Source: Emcibacteraceae bacterium
GTDB lineage: Bacteria > Pseudomonadota > Alphaproteobacteria > Sphingomonadales > Emcibacteraceae
Reading direction: 5' to 3'
Assembly: GCA_016763335.1 (NCBI GenBank)
Contig: JAESUD010000346.1
Coordinates: 1 to 12,185, forward strand
DNA length: 12,185 bases
The translations under genes and the position numbers were made by a program. This document shows positions 1 through 7,429 of the stretch, piece by piece. How positions within the stretch are numbered: position 1 is the stretch's first letter; the number at the start of each line of letters is the position of its first letter. The notes beneath the pieces were generated by a model that searched no databases, was not told where the DNA came from, and was given only the letters and a program-made list of their open reading frames with translations.

Positions 1-2
1 CT

Positions 3-578
3 TTCTTAGGTGCACCTGATGTGATTGAAAGCGTATCATTTATTGGTGGTCCTAGTGTAACGATCAAATCACATCATAATGTCGGCGGCTTACCAGAACG
101 AATGAATATGAAACTAGTTGAACCACTGCGCGAGCTATTTAAAGACGAAGTAAGAATACTTGGTCGTGAACTTGGCCTGCCGCAAGCATTTATTGAACGT
201 CATCCTTTTCCGGGACCAGGGCTTGCTATCCGTATTCCAGGTGCTGTTACAAAGGAAAAATGTGACATCCTTAGAAAAGCGGATGTGATTTACCTTGAAG
301 AAATTAAAAAAGCAGGTCTTTATAATGAAATTTGGCAGGCTTTTACCGTGCTTCTTCCGGTTAAGACGGTTGGTGTTATGGGTGATGCAAGAACATATGA
401 ATTTGTTTGTGCCCTGCGCGCGGTGACATCCACAGACGGCATGACAGCAGACTATTACCCTTATGAACATGAATTTTTAGGCCAGGTGTCAACCCGGATC
501 ATAAACGAGGTTCGTGGCATAAACAGAGTAGTTTATGACATCACATCCAAGCCCCCAGGAACAATTGAATGGGAATAG
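3..578 (+). CDS. guaA: GMP synthase (glutamine-hydrolysing), C-terminal part
   Basis: GuaA converts XMP to GMP using ATP and glutamine, the last step of guanine nucleotide synthesis in the cytoplasm. Only the end of the ATP-pyrophosphatase domain and the C-terminal dimerisation domain are inside the window; the glutaminase domain lies to the left. Visible family hallmarks are [60 protein letters not shown] and the invariant end PPGTIEWE before a TAG stop at 576-578. The open frame runs from base 3, so the GTG at 21 is an internal valine and not a start. Oddity: the residues before DVIES read FLGAP, where GuaA proteins normally have FLAQGTLYP or close to it, so about four residues of a conserved loop seem to be missing. 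Identification is very secure; whether this copy is functional is less so. Confidence 0.96.
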   Translation, partial: FLGAPDVIESVSFIGGPSVTIKSHHNVGGLPERMNMKLVEPLRELFKDEVRILGRELGLPQAFIERHPFPGPGLAIRIPGAVTKEKCDILRKADVIYLEEIKKAGLYNEIWQAFTVLLPVKTVGVMGDARTYEFVCALRAVTSTDGMTADYYPYEHEFLGQVSTRIINEVRGINRVVYDITSKPPGTIEWE

Positions 579-698
579 GCCTTATTTAGGTCAAATTATT
601 TGGTTTTATAGGCAATGGTTGATTGCCTTATGAGTTCAGGTCGGTTATTTTGTCGCCTATATTTTATTATTATATTACCAACTTAACAGGAGAGATTG
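579..698. other. guaA to YfgM-like intergenic gap, with weak hairpins
   Basis: This 120-base AT-rich spacer holds two small inverted repeats. GGCCT/AGGTC (578-582 with 588-592, one G-T pair) overlaps the guaA stop. AGGCAAT/ATTGCCT (610-616 with 622-628, five-base loop) is a perfect seven-pair stem. Neither is followed by a clear run of T, so I do not call an intrinsic terminator, although either could mark the 3' end of the guaA transcript. I see no RNA gene here. Confidence 0.35.
650..678 (+). promoter_or_regulatory. possible sigma-70-type promoter for the YfgM-like/bamB/der block
   Basis: TTGTCG at 650-655 and TATTAC at 673-678 are 17 bases apart, in an AT-rich stretch just upstream of the ribosome binding site at 688-692. 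A start here would leave a very short leader. The gap after guaA is the natural place for a promoter, but the match is modest and rests on pattern alone. Confidence 0.3.
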
Positions 699-1331
699 GT
701 GTCAGATACGTTTATACGTGAAGTAGATGAAGACCTTCGCCAGAAACAACTAAGCAGTTTATGGAAAAAATATGGCAAAATAGTAATCGGTATTGCCGTT
801 GGTCTTGTACTCGTGGTTGCGGGTCGCTCGCTTTATATATATTCTGTTGAAAGTAAATATAATGAGCAAGCAACCGCATATTCGCAGGCCTTGAAATTAA
901 ACAATTCTGAAATTAGCAAAGCGCTTGATCCTGTGATGGCCAGTGATGTTGATGGTTATCAAATTATTGCAGCATTTAAAAAAGTTGAACTTGCCCTTGC
1001 AGCCGAAGATAAATTGGGTGCTATCGCAATTCTTGATCAATTTATTGCAACGTCATCTGTTGATCAAATTTATAAAGATATCGCAAATATTCAAGCCGTT
1101 ATTATTGAAATCGATACGGCACCGGTTGATAATATTCGTGCTAGGTTATCTTTAATATTAGACGGCGGCTCGACTTTTCAGTATTTGGCCGCGGAACTTC
1201 TTGGACTTTCAGAACTTAAGAATGGCGAAATTGAAGCAGCGAAAACACGACTTCAAACACTGATTGAAAATGTTGATGCGCCGGTAACAATTAAAAGCCG
1301 GGCCGAACAATATTTAAGTGTTGTTGAATAA
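699..1331 (+). CDS. YfgM-like membrane-anchored tetratricopeptide-type protein
   Basis: This 210-residue protein has a short cytoplasmic N-terminus rich in charged residues (SDTFIREVDEDLRQKQL), one transmembrane segment at about residues 28-46 (IVIGIAVGLVLVVAG), then an alpha-helical, Ala- and Leu-rich domain resembling TPR repeats. The architecture matches the YfgM family, whose E. coli member is an ancillary SecYEG partner that works with periplasmic chaperones. The gene commonly precedes bamB and der in Proteobacteria, as here. I chose the GTG at 699 because AGGAG at 688-692 lies six bases upstream and the protein then starts MSDTFIREVDEDLR, as family members do. The in-frame TTG at 696 is only three bases from that site. 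The stop is 15 bases before bamB, so the two are probably cotranscribed. The exact role in this organism is inferred from the family. Confidence 0.85.
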   Translation: MSDTFIREVDEDLRQKQLSSLWKKYGKIVIGIAVGLVLVVAGRSLYIYSVESKYNEQATAYSQALKLNNSEISKALDPVMASDVDGYQIIAAFKKVELALAAEDKLGAIAILDQFIATSSVDQIYKDIANIQAVIIEIDTAPVDNIRARLSLILDGGSTFQYLAAELLGLSELKNGEIEAAKTRLQTLIENVDAPVTIKSRAEQYLSVVE

Positions 1332-1346
1332 ATAGTAGGAATTTTT

Positions 1347-2705
1347 ATGAGCCGTCAATTTCAAATATCTATGAAAAATTACACACAAATTAAAGGCATT
1401 GCTGCATTAATTCTTGCGACAATGTTACTTTCATCTTGCGGGACAACTTCGTCCACTAATTCAAGAAATACTATTGAAGGTGATAGGTTTTCTGTTTTGA
1501 CGTTTGAACAAGCACTTAAAGTTGATCCTTTAGTTGCCAATTCACGAGTGGTTCTTCCTAAGCCATATACTAATGAAAGTTGGGCACAAGCGGGCGGTAA
1601 CACGCAACATATTTTGCATCACTTGCAAATTTCCGAAAACCCACAAAGAATTTGGCGACGTGACATCGGCGAGGGTTCCAGTGGACGCAAGGCAATGGTT
1701 GCAGAACCAGTTGTTAAAGATGGCGTGCTTTACGTCATGGATGCAAGTTCAAAAATTTCAGCAATAAATGCTGATACTGGCAAACAAATTTGGGATAAAA
1801 AATACGAAATGGAAGGCGAAACCAATATGCTTGGTTATGGCGGCGGTGTTACCGTCGGTGAAAATGCGCTTTATTTTGTAACGGGTTATGGTCATTTTGG
1901 CGCACTTAATTTGAGTGATGGCAGCGAAATATGGCTAGAAGATATTGCGGTACCTATGCGCGGCGCCCCGACATACGCTGATGGACGTGTTTTTGGCGTC
2001 ACCCATGACAATCATATTTTTGCATTAAACGCTGAAGACGGCGAAATTTTATGGGATGAGGTTGGCATCGCTGAAAATGCCGGTCTTGCTGGTAACGCTA
2101 GTCCGGCAGTAATAGGAAATACCGTAATCGTCAGTTATTCATCCGGCGAGGTTTATGCCATGCGGGTGGAAAATGGCCGTATTCTATGGACAGACACGTT
2201 AAGTCGTCAAGGTCGGTTAACGGCGATGGCAAGTCTTCGTGATATTGATGGCCACCCGGTTGTTTACGACGGTACTGTTTATCTCGTCAGTCATAGCGGA
2301 AGAATGGTTGCTGTTAATCTTCGTAGTGGCATTCGTGTATGGGAACAAAATGTGGGGTCGCAACATACGCCGTGGGTAGTCGGGGAATTTATTTATGTTG
2401 TTACCACGGATTCTGAAGTGATTTGCATGAGTAGACGGGACGGGCGTATTATCTGGATTACCCAATTGGAACGTTTTCGGGACCCCGATATTCGAAAAGA
2501 ACCCGTTCATTGGCATGGTCCTGTGGTTGCAAGTGACCGGGTCATTGTAACATCATCTCATGGTTACGCGATTACTCTATCTCCTTATACAGGCAGAGTG
2601 ACTGGCGGAATGAAGCTACCCGATAACTCGTCCATGGGACCGATTGTCTCAAACGGCACATTATATTTTTTGGTTGAAGATGGCGAAATAGTTGCCTTTC
2701 GTTAG
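1347..2705 (+). CDS. bamB: BamB, outer-membrane protein assembly lipoprotein (beta-propeller)
   Basis: BamB is the beta-propeller lipoprotein of the BAM complex, anchored on the periplasmic face of the outer membrane, where it helps BamA insert beta-barrel proteins. The 452-residue product has a lipoprotein signal peptide: a basic N-terminus, hydrophobic core IAALILATMLL and lipobox LSSC with Cys31 as the predicted lipidated residue. After a linker come repeated PQQ-type blades with motifs such as LYVMDASSKISAINADTGKQ, IFALNAEDGEILW, VYAMRVENGRILW and GRMVAVNLRSG. The length is normal to slightly long for the alphaproteobacterial family. AGGA at 1337-1340 supports the ATG at 1347; the internal ATG at 1371 would also leave a workable signal peptide. 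It sits between the YfgM-like gene and der, its usual neighbours. No lesions seen. Confidence 0.93.
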   Translation: MSRQFQISMKNYTQIKGIAALILATMLLSSCGTTSSTNSRNTIEGDRFSVLTFEQALKVDPLVANSRVVLPKPYTNESWAQAGGNTQHILHHLQISENPQRIWRRDIGEGSSGRKAMVAEPVVKDGVLYVMDASSKISAINADTGKQIWDKKYEMEGETNMLGYGGGVTVGENALYFVTGYGHFGALNLSDGSEIWLEDIAVPMRGAPTYADGRVFGVTHDNHIFALNAEDGEILWDEVGIAENAGLAGNASPAVIGNTVIVSYSSGEVYAMRVENGRILWTDTLSRQGRLTAMASLRDIDGHPVVYDGTVYLVSHSGRMVAVNLRSGIRVWEQNVGSQHTPWVVGEFIYVVTTDSEVICMSRRDGRIIWITQLERFRDPDIRKEPVHWHGPVVASDRVIVTSSHGYAITLSPYTGRVTGGMKLPDNSSMGPIVSNGTLYFLVEDGEIVAFR

Positions 2706-2730
2706 GCTTCATCTCCACAATAGTAAATAA

Positions 2731-2745
2731 ATTGAATTGAATTGA
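2731..2745 (+). repeat. three tandem ATTGA copies directly before the der start codon
   Basis: ATTGA is repeated exactly three times (2731-2735, 2736-2740, 2741-2745) in the 41-base bamB-der gap, ending one base before the der ATG. The repeat fills the place where a Shine-Dalgarno sequence would be, and no purine-rich GGAG-like site is present. Confidence 0.8.
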
Positions 2746-2746
2746 A

Positions 2747-4165
2747 ATGACCTTCACCGTAGCAATTATTGGTAGACCCAATGTAAGGAAATCAACATTG
2801 TTTAACAGGCTAGTTGGAAAACGGCTTGCACTTGTTGACGACACACCGGGTGTTACACGCGACCGGCGTGATGCAACCGCACATCTAGGCGAATTTAAAT
2901 TTCGTATTATAGATACGGCTGGCCTTGAAGAAGGCAAGGGCGATACGTTATCTGCCCGTATGAGAAAACAAACTGAAATCGCCATCGATGAAGCCGATTT
3001 TTCGCTTTTCATGATGGATGCGCGTGCTGGGGTGACCCCGCTTGATAAACATTTCGCCGATATTTTACGGCGCGGACAAAAGCCAACTATTTTAGTGGCT
3101 AATAAATCAGAAGGAAGGGCCGGCAAGCCAGGAATGTATGAGGCGTTCTCTCTCGGCCTTGGCACACCTATCCCCTTATCCGCGGAACATGGCGAGGGGT
3201 TAGCTGATCTTATTGATGCGTTCGATGAAAAACTTAGCTTGCTCTGCATTGATCCTTTTGCCAATAAAAATGATGAAGTAGTTATTAAATCAATTTTTAT
3301 TGACGGTGAAGTCAGCGAAGAAGAGGAGCTTTTAAGCGAGCAAGATGACGGACTTCCGATGCAAATGGCAATCGTTGGTCGGCCAAATGTCGGTAAATCA
3401 ACATTGATTAATAAGTTGCTCGACGAGGATAGGATGCTCACTGGCCCGGAAGCCGGTCTAACGCGGGATTCAATAGGCGTTAATTATAATTATGAAGGTC
3501 GTGAACTTAGAATTTTTGACACGGCGGGCTTAAGACGAAAATCAAGAGTTCAGGCAAAACTGGAAAAACTTTCCGTTGCCGATACAATTCGAGCGCTTAA
3601 CTTTGCTGAAGTTGTTGTACTGTTAATTGATGCGACGCAGCCCTTTGAAAAGCAGGATTTATCAATTGCCAGCCTTATCGTGCAAGAAGGACGGGCACTT
3701 GTGATCGGGCTTAATAAATATGATCTGCTTGAAAACCGTCAGGAAGTTATGAAAGATATTGCTCATAAGTTAGAGCATTCATTGCCGCAAATTAAAGGTA
3801 TTCCCATTGTGCCAATTTCCGGACTTACCGGACGGGGACTTGATAAATTAATGCCGCAGATTTTTGCCACATATAAATTGTGGAACCGCAGGATCAGTAC
3901 GGCTAAACTTAATAAATGGCTTGCAGCTACATTGCAGTATCATCCTGCACCATCGGTTAAGGGAAGACGGACAAAAATGCGTTATATGACGCAGGTAAAA
4001 ACCCGCCCACCGACATTTGCAATATTTACCAACCGCCCAACAGATGTGGCAGATAGTTATACAAGATATTTGCTTAATGAATTAAGGTGGGATTTTGATA
4101 TGCCGGGGGTGCCAATCCGTATAATGTTACGCAAAGGTGATAACCCTTATAAAAAAGATAAATAA
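2747..4165 (+). CDS. der: Der (EngA), double-domain ribosome assembly GTPase, with altered first P-loop
   Basis: Der is a cytoplasmic GTPase with two consecutive G domains and a C-terminal KH-like domain, needed for 50S subunit maturation. In this 472-residue protein, G domain 1 shows GRPNVRKS at 9-16, PGVTRDR at 34-40, DTAGLE at 56-61, NKSEG at 119-123 and SAEHG at 145-149. An acidic linker (EVSEEEELLSEQDD) follows. G domain 2 has GRPNVGKS at 211-218, DTAGLRRK at 258-265, NKYD at 323-326 and SGLTGRG at 358-364. The KH-like end includes PGVPIRIMLRKGDNPY at 453-468. The oddity is Arg14 (AGG at 2786-2788) in the first P-loop, where the family has Gly; this is the position equivalent to Ras Gly15 and should harm nucleotide binding. 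Domain 2 is normal. The gene follows bamB after 41 bases without an evident ribosome binding site. Confidence 0.95.
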   Translation: MTFTVAIIGRPNVRKSTLFNRLVGKRLALVDDTPGVTRDRRDATAHLGEFKFRIIDTAGLEEGKGDTLSARMRKQTEIAIDEADFSLFMMDARAGVTPLDKHFADILRRGQKPTILVANKSEGRAGKPGMYEAFSLGLGTPIPLSAEHGEGLADLIDAFDEKLSLLCIDPFANKNDEVVIKSIFIDGEVSEEEELLSEQDDGLPMQMAIVGRPNVGKSTLINKLLDEDRMLTGPEAGLTRDSIGVNYNYEGRELRIFDTAGLRRKSRVQAKLEKLSVADTIRALNFAEVVVLLIDATQPFEKQDLSIASLIVQEGRALVIGLNKYDLLENRQEVMKDIAHKLEHSLPQIKGIPIVPISGLTGRGLDKLMPQIFATYKLWNRRISTAKLNKWLAATLQYHPAPSVKGRRTKMRYMTQVKTRPPTFAIFTNRPTDVADSYTRYLLNELRWDFDMPGVPIRIMLRKGDNPYKKDK

Positions 4166-4188
4166 CAATAATATAATGGAGAAATAAT

Positions 4189-4563
4189 ATGATTAGTTAC
4201 GCAATGGTCGGAACAAAAGATATAAAAAGAGCCAGTGAATTTTTTGATAAAGTGCTTGGTATCGTTGGTGCTGAACGGGTTATGGAAGGCGATACGACAA
4301 TAATGTGGTCGGACGGACAGCCGGACAAACCATTTTTTGGCGTATGTTTACCGCATGACGGAAATAAAGCATCGGTTGGCAATGGAACGATGATTTCATT
4401 TGGTGCAACCTCAAAAGAGCAGGTCAATGAAATTTATAAATGTGCGATGGATAATGGCGGGCGTTGTGAAGGCGAACCTGGCATGCGCGGTGAGAGTTAT
4501 TATCTTGGTTATTTTCGTGATCCGGACGGAAATAAATTTTCCGTATTTTACCCCGTATCGTAA
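4189..4563 (+). CDS. VOC-fold (glyoxalase/bleomycin-resistance superfamily) protein, copy 1
   Basis: A 124-residue single-module protein of the vicinal oxygen chelate superfamily. It has the typical VOC opening (MISYAMVGTKDIKRASEFFDKVLG), a central glycine-rich stretch (ASVGNGTMISF) and the ending GYFRDPDGNKFSVFY. Many VOC enzymes use a His near the start and a Glu after the DPDGN turn as metal ligands. Here the first strand has no His, and the turn is followed by KFSVF without Glu, so canonical metal binding is doubtful. It starts 23 bases after the der stop with a good GGAG at 4178-4181, so it is likely read through from der. Copy 2 follows 16 bases later with about 55% identity by hand count. 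Substrate and reaction are unknown. Confidence 0.85.
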   Translation: MISYAMVGTKDIKRASEFFDKVLGIVGAERVMEGDTTIMWSDGQPDKPFFGVCLPHDGNKASVGNGTMISFGATSKEQVNEIYKCAMDNGGRCEGEPGMRGESYYLGYFRDPDGNKFSVFYPVS

Positions 4564-4579
4564 CGGATGATATAGTCCA

Positions 4580-4963
4580 ATGATCGGTTATACAATGGTT
4601 GGCGTTAAAGACATCAAACGTGCCGGGGACTTTTATGATAAAGTTCTCGGCATGCTTGGGGCAACGCGCAAAATGGAATATGAAAAATTTATTCTGTGGA
4701 ATGATGCCGCTGATAAACCATCATTTTCCATATGTATTCCATTTGATGGCAATTCTGCGAGTGTGGGTAATGGCTCAATGATCGCTTTTCCTGTTGCAAA
4801 CGAACAGGATGTTCACAAAGTATATGACTGTGCAATTGAAAATGGTGCAACGGATGAAGGGGCGCCGGGGATGCGTGACGGCGGTTATTATATCGGCTAT
4901 TTTCGTGACTTAGACGGCAATAAACTTGCGGCATATTATTATGTTAGTGACGAACATTTATAA
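4580..4963 (+). CDS. VOC-fold (glyoxalase/bleomycin-resistance superfamily) protein, copy 2
   Basis: A 127-residue paralogue of the preceding gene. They share MI.Y.MVG.KDIKRA near the start, ASVGNG in the middle and YY.GYFRD.DGNK near the end. It has the same lack of an N-terminal His and of a Glu after the DGNK turn (here LAAYYYV). Because the two copies share this state, it is probably a property of the subfamily and not damage. The ribosome binding site is weak (GGAT in the 16-base gap), so translation may be coupled to copy 1. VOC modules pair to build an active site, so the two proteins could form a heterodimer, but that is inference. Its stop lies seven bases from the stop of the convergent deacetylase gene, leaving no separate terminator. 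Confidence 0.84.
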   Translation: MIGYTMVGVKDIKRAGDFYDKVLGMLGATRKMEYEKFILWNDAADKPSFSICIPFDGNSASVGNGSMIAFPVANEQDVHKVYDCAIENGATDEGAPGMRDGGYYIGYFRDLDGNKLAAYYYVSDEHL

Positions 4964-4970
4964 ATTAATA

Positions 4971-5993
4971 TTATCCCTGAATGCCATTAAGGAACCGGGT
5001 TAAATTCTCACCGAGTTCATCACAAAGATATCCACCTTCTTGTACAATCAATATCGGGCATGTCGTTTTACGGGTAATTTTTTGGGCGATCATTTCATAG
5101 CCTTTTGTGGTGATGGTCAGGCCACCAAATGGGTCGCCCTCAAAGGCATCAAGGCCGAGAGCAATGATCAGTATTCCTGGGTTAAAGTCGGCTATTTTAT
5201 CAAGTGCAAGATCAAGTTTTTCAAGAAAAACATCATCCCCAGAACCACGTGCTAATGGATAATTAGTATTAAACCCTTCACCGACACCTTCGCCTGCTTC
5301 ATTTTCGTAACCCCAGAAAAAGGGGTAAAAACGTGTTGGATCTGCGTGCAAAGACAGGGTGAATACATCATTTCGTTGATAAAAAATTGATTGGGTACCG
5401 TTGCCATGATGAAGGTCGACATCAAGAATTGCTGCTGTTTTATATTTTTTAAGTAAATTTTGTGTCGCTATGGCCGTGTTGTTAAAATAACAAAATCCAC
5501 CGGCCATATCGGCACTGGCATGGTGACCGGGTGGGCGGCATAGGGCATAAGCCATGTTTTCACCACTTAGGATCAATTCACTGGCATGCTGCGCGCTCCA
5601 CGCGCTCCAAAGGGCGCTGTTCCACGTGCTGTCCGATATGGGCGCAGAGGCATCAGTCATATGATACCCTGCTTGTGCGACAACGGATGCGGGATATCCG
5701 TCGTTGCGACTGGTTGGGTGAATGTTCGGGGTTACTTCTGCTGCGGCGCCGGGAATTCGTGACCAGCGTTTATAGGCATTTTGCAAAAATGTTAAGTATC
5801 TATCCGAATGTATTTCTTCAATGCGTGCCATGTCATATTGATCAGGCTTGATGATTTCAAGTCTGGCATCAATGGCGCCTTGACGTAATATATCAATCCG
5901 TTCCGGCATTTCAGGGTTTGGCTGACGTATGCCGTTTACAAGAAAACTTTTTGGGTAATGTTCTTTTTGCTCCTCGGCTAGCACACATTTCAT
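4971..5993 (-). CDS. Acetylpolyamine amidohydrolase-like deacetylase (histone deacetylase superfamily)
   Basis: This 340-residue protein belongs to the arginase/deacetylase fold family and most resembles bacterial acetylpolyamine amidohydrolases, Zn-dependent enzymes that remove acetate from N-acetylated diamines and polyamines. The family is about 341 residues long, so this is full length. Key residues are in register: the His157-His158 pair in RPPGHHA, Asp193 and His195 in DVDLHHGNGTQ, and Asp282 in GLDAFEGDP as Zn ligands, with Tyr322 in EGGY as the catalytic tyrosine. The block NGTQSIFYQRNDVFTLSLHADP and the NYPLARG segment are also typical. The start overlaps the stop of the upstream aminotransferase as ATGA (5990-5993), so the pair should be translationally coupled. 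The true substrate could be an acetylated amine or amino acid other than a polyamine. There is no signal peptide, so it should be cytoplasmic. Confidence 0.88.
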   Translation of the reverse strand: MKCVLAEEQKEHYPKSFLVNGIRQPNPEMPERIDILRQGAIDARLEIIKPDQYDMARIEEIHSDRYLTFLQNAYKRWSRIPGAAAEVTPNIHPTSRNDGYPASVVAQAGYHMTDASAPISDSTWNSALWSAWSAQHASELILSGENMAYALCRPPGHHASADMAGGFCYFNNTAIATQNLLKKYKTAAILDVDLHHGNGTQSIFYQRNDVFTLSLHADPTRFYPFFWGYENEAGEGVGEGFNTNYPLARGSGDDVFLEKLDLALDKIADFNPGILIIALGLDAFEGDPFGGLTITTKGYEMIAQKITRKTTCPILIVQEGGYLCDELGENLTRFLNGIQG

Positions 5994-7311
5994 AATATTT
6001 TTTCCATAAACTCTGTTAAACTCTGATCAAGAATATCAAGAATTTCATCAATCTGTTCCGGGGTGGTGATCATTGGTGGGCATACGAGGAAATGATCGCC
6101 TTCTATACCATTTCGGGTACGGCGTGAGTAAATGATTAACCCTTTTGAATAAGCAATTTCCACCAGCTCATGATAAGCCTTTAAGTTCGCAGGTAACGGT
6201 TTCATGGTTTCAAGATCACTTACCATCTCAAAAGCAGTAAGTAATCCTTTACCGCGCACATCACCAATGAAGGATATTTATTTTTTAATTTAAGTAAGCC
6301 TTTTATTAATAATGCCCCGACCACATTGGTGTTTTCCATTAAGTCATTTTTAAAGATCTCATTAATGACCGCGAGGCCCGCAGAGCAGGCGATGGGGTTT
6401 CCGGCATATGTATAGCCATGTTGAAAACCGCCACTGCTGAGAATTGTTTCAACAATTTCTTCGCGTGCCGTCATGGCGCCAAGCGGGATATAACCGGCAC
6501 CGAAGCCTTTTGCGGTTGCGATAATATCCGGGTTTATATTCCAGTGTTCGCAAGCAAGAAATTTTCCCGTGCGGCCAACGCCTGTCATGACCTCGTCGTA
6601 GATCAGCAATATGTTAAATTCATCACATATCTCACGGATGCGCGCGTAATAACTGTCCGGTGCAACCAATGCACCAGTGGACGCACCACCAACCGGTTCC
6701 ATGATAAAACCAAGAATGTTTTCCGGACCTTCTTGGATGATTTTATCCTTTAACATATCCGCATATTTTATGCCGCGGTCATGATCGGTTAAATTATCAT
6801 TGTCTAGATAACAGGTCGGGGCAGGAATATGGGGCATTTCCATTGTCATGGCGCGAAATGGTGCATTAAGCGGCTCGTATGCGGTAAGGGCTAAAGCCCC
6901 CATGGTTGCCCCGTGATAAGAAGGCAGGCGTGAGATAATTTTTGAGCGTTTATCTTCGCCGCGGATATAGGCATATTGGCGGGCGAGTTTAACGGCACTT
7001 TCCACGGCTTCCGAGCCACCAGAAACAAAAAAGACTTTATTGTGACCTTTGGGACTTAATTCAGCTACTTTCGCGGCGAGCTTTTCAGCCGGTTCATTTT
7101 CAAAATGCAGGCGGTAACCAAATGTCGATTTATCCATTTGTGTGCGAATCGCCGTTAAAACATTCGGATTGCTATGACCAATATTGGAAACCATTGCGCC
7201 GCTCGAACCATCAATATAACGTTTTCCGCTAGTGTCCCATATATAAATACCTTCGGCACGCTCAAGCAGTGGTCGTCGGTCTCGTGTTTGATAAAATAAA
7301 TGTGATGTCAT
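5990..7311 (-). pseudogene. Class III (omega-type) PLP aminotransferase, interrupted by a single-base frameshift
   Basis: Read together, the two frames give about 440 residues, normal for class III aminotransferases, which move the amino group of omega-amino acids, beta-amino acids or diamines to a keto acid. The first part (7311 to about 6270) shows GSSGAMVSNIGHSNP, FVSGGSEAVESAVKLAR, the SYHG motif (131-134), EPVGGA, YDEVMTGVGRTG (Asp239) and TAKGFGAGYIPLGAM with PLP Lys268. The second part (about 6270 to 5990) resumes in another frame with IGDVRGKGLLTAFE and runs to a normal C-terminus. Restoring one T on the coding strand (an A in plus-strand 6270-6271) would give KYPFIGDVRGKG, the family sequence. 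As written, translation runs off-frame and stops at 6220. All catalytic residues precede the break. Either the gene is freshly broken or one base is missing from the assembly. Exact substrate unknown. Confidence 0.88.
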
Positions 7312-7429
7312 GATGTTAGCTTAATCAACAAGTGATTATTTTTGAAGCAGAATTATCATAAATTTACACATTTCAATGAGTTGACAGTATTAGGTGCTAA
7401 ATGCATTATGATGAAAAAGTGAGAATGAA
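7312..7429. promoter_or_regulatory. divergent intergenic region between the aminotransferase and BKACE genes
   Basis: This 118-base AT-rich gap must hold the promoters of both divergent units. On the plus strand, a perfect TTGACA at 7381-7386 is followed 17 bases later by CATTAT at 7404-7409, with an alternative TATGAT at 7407-7412 at a less favourable 20 bases. The BKACE start is at 7430, so the leader would be short. An imperfect inverted repeat, TGATTAT (7333-7339) and ATTATCA (7352-7358) with one mismatch and 12 bases between, could be an operator. I could not identify a convincing minus-strand promoter. Confidence 0.45.

Noticed and set aside
610..628. Intrinsic terminator after guaA
   Set aside because: The seven-pair stem is real but is not followed by a T-rich tract, so it is described only as a hairpin in the gap.
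2572..3441. A 289-codon open frame on the minus strand, antisense to the end of bamB and the start of der
   Set aside because: It lies opposite clear bamB and der coding sequence. Its low-complexity Ser-rich content and TFGRPTIAI-like segments are the typical antisense shadow of a P-loop GTPase gene.
5531..5851. A 106-codon plus-strand open frame inside the deacetylase gene
   Set aside because: It is antisense to a full-length deacetylase with all catalytic residues, and its product is rich in Cys, His and Arg without recognisable motifs.
6279..6295. A6 run in the aminotransferase as a programmed frameshift site
   Set aside because: A -1 slip on the coding-strand run places TAA as the next codon, so it cannot join the two halves; the frame break must lie downstream, near 6270.
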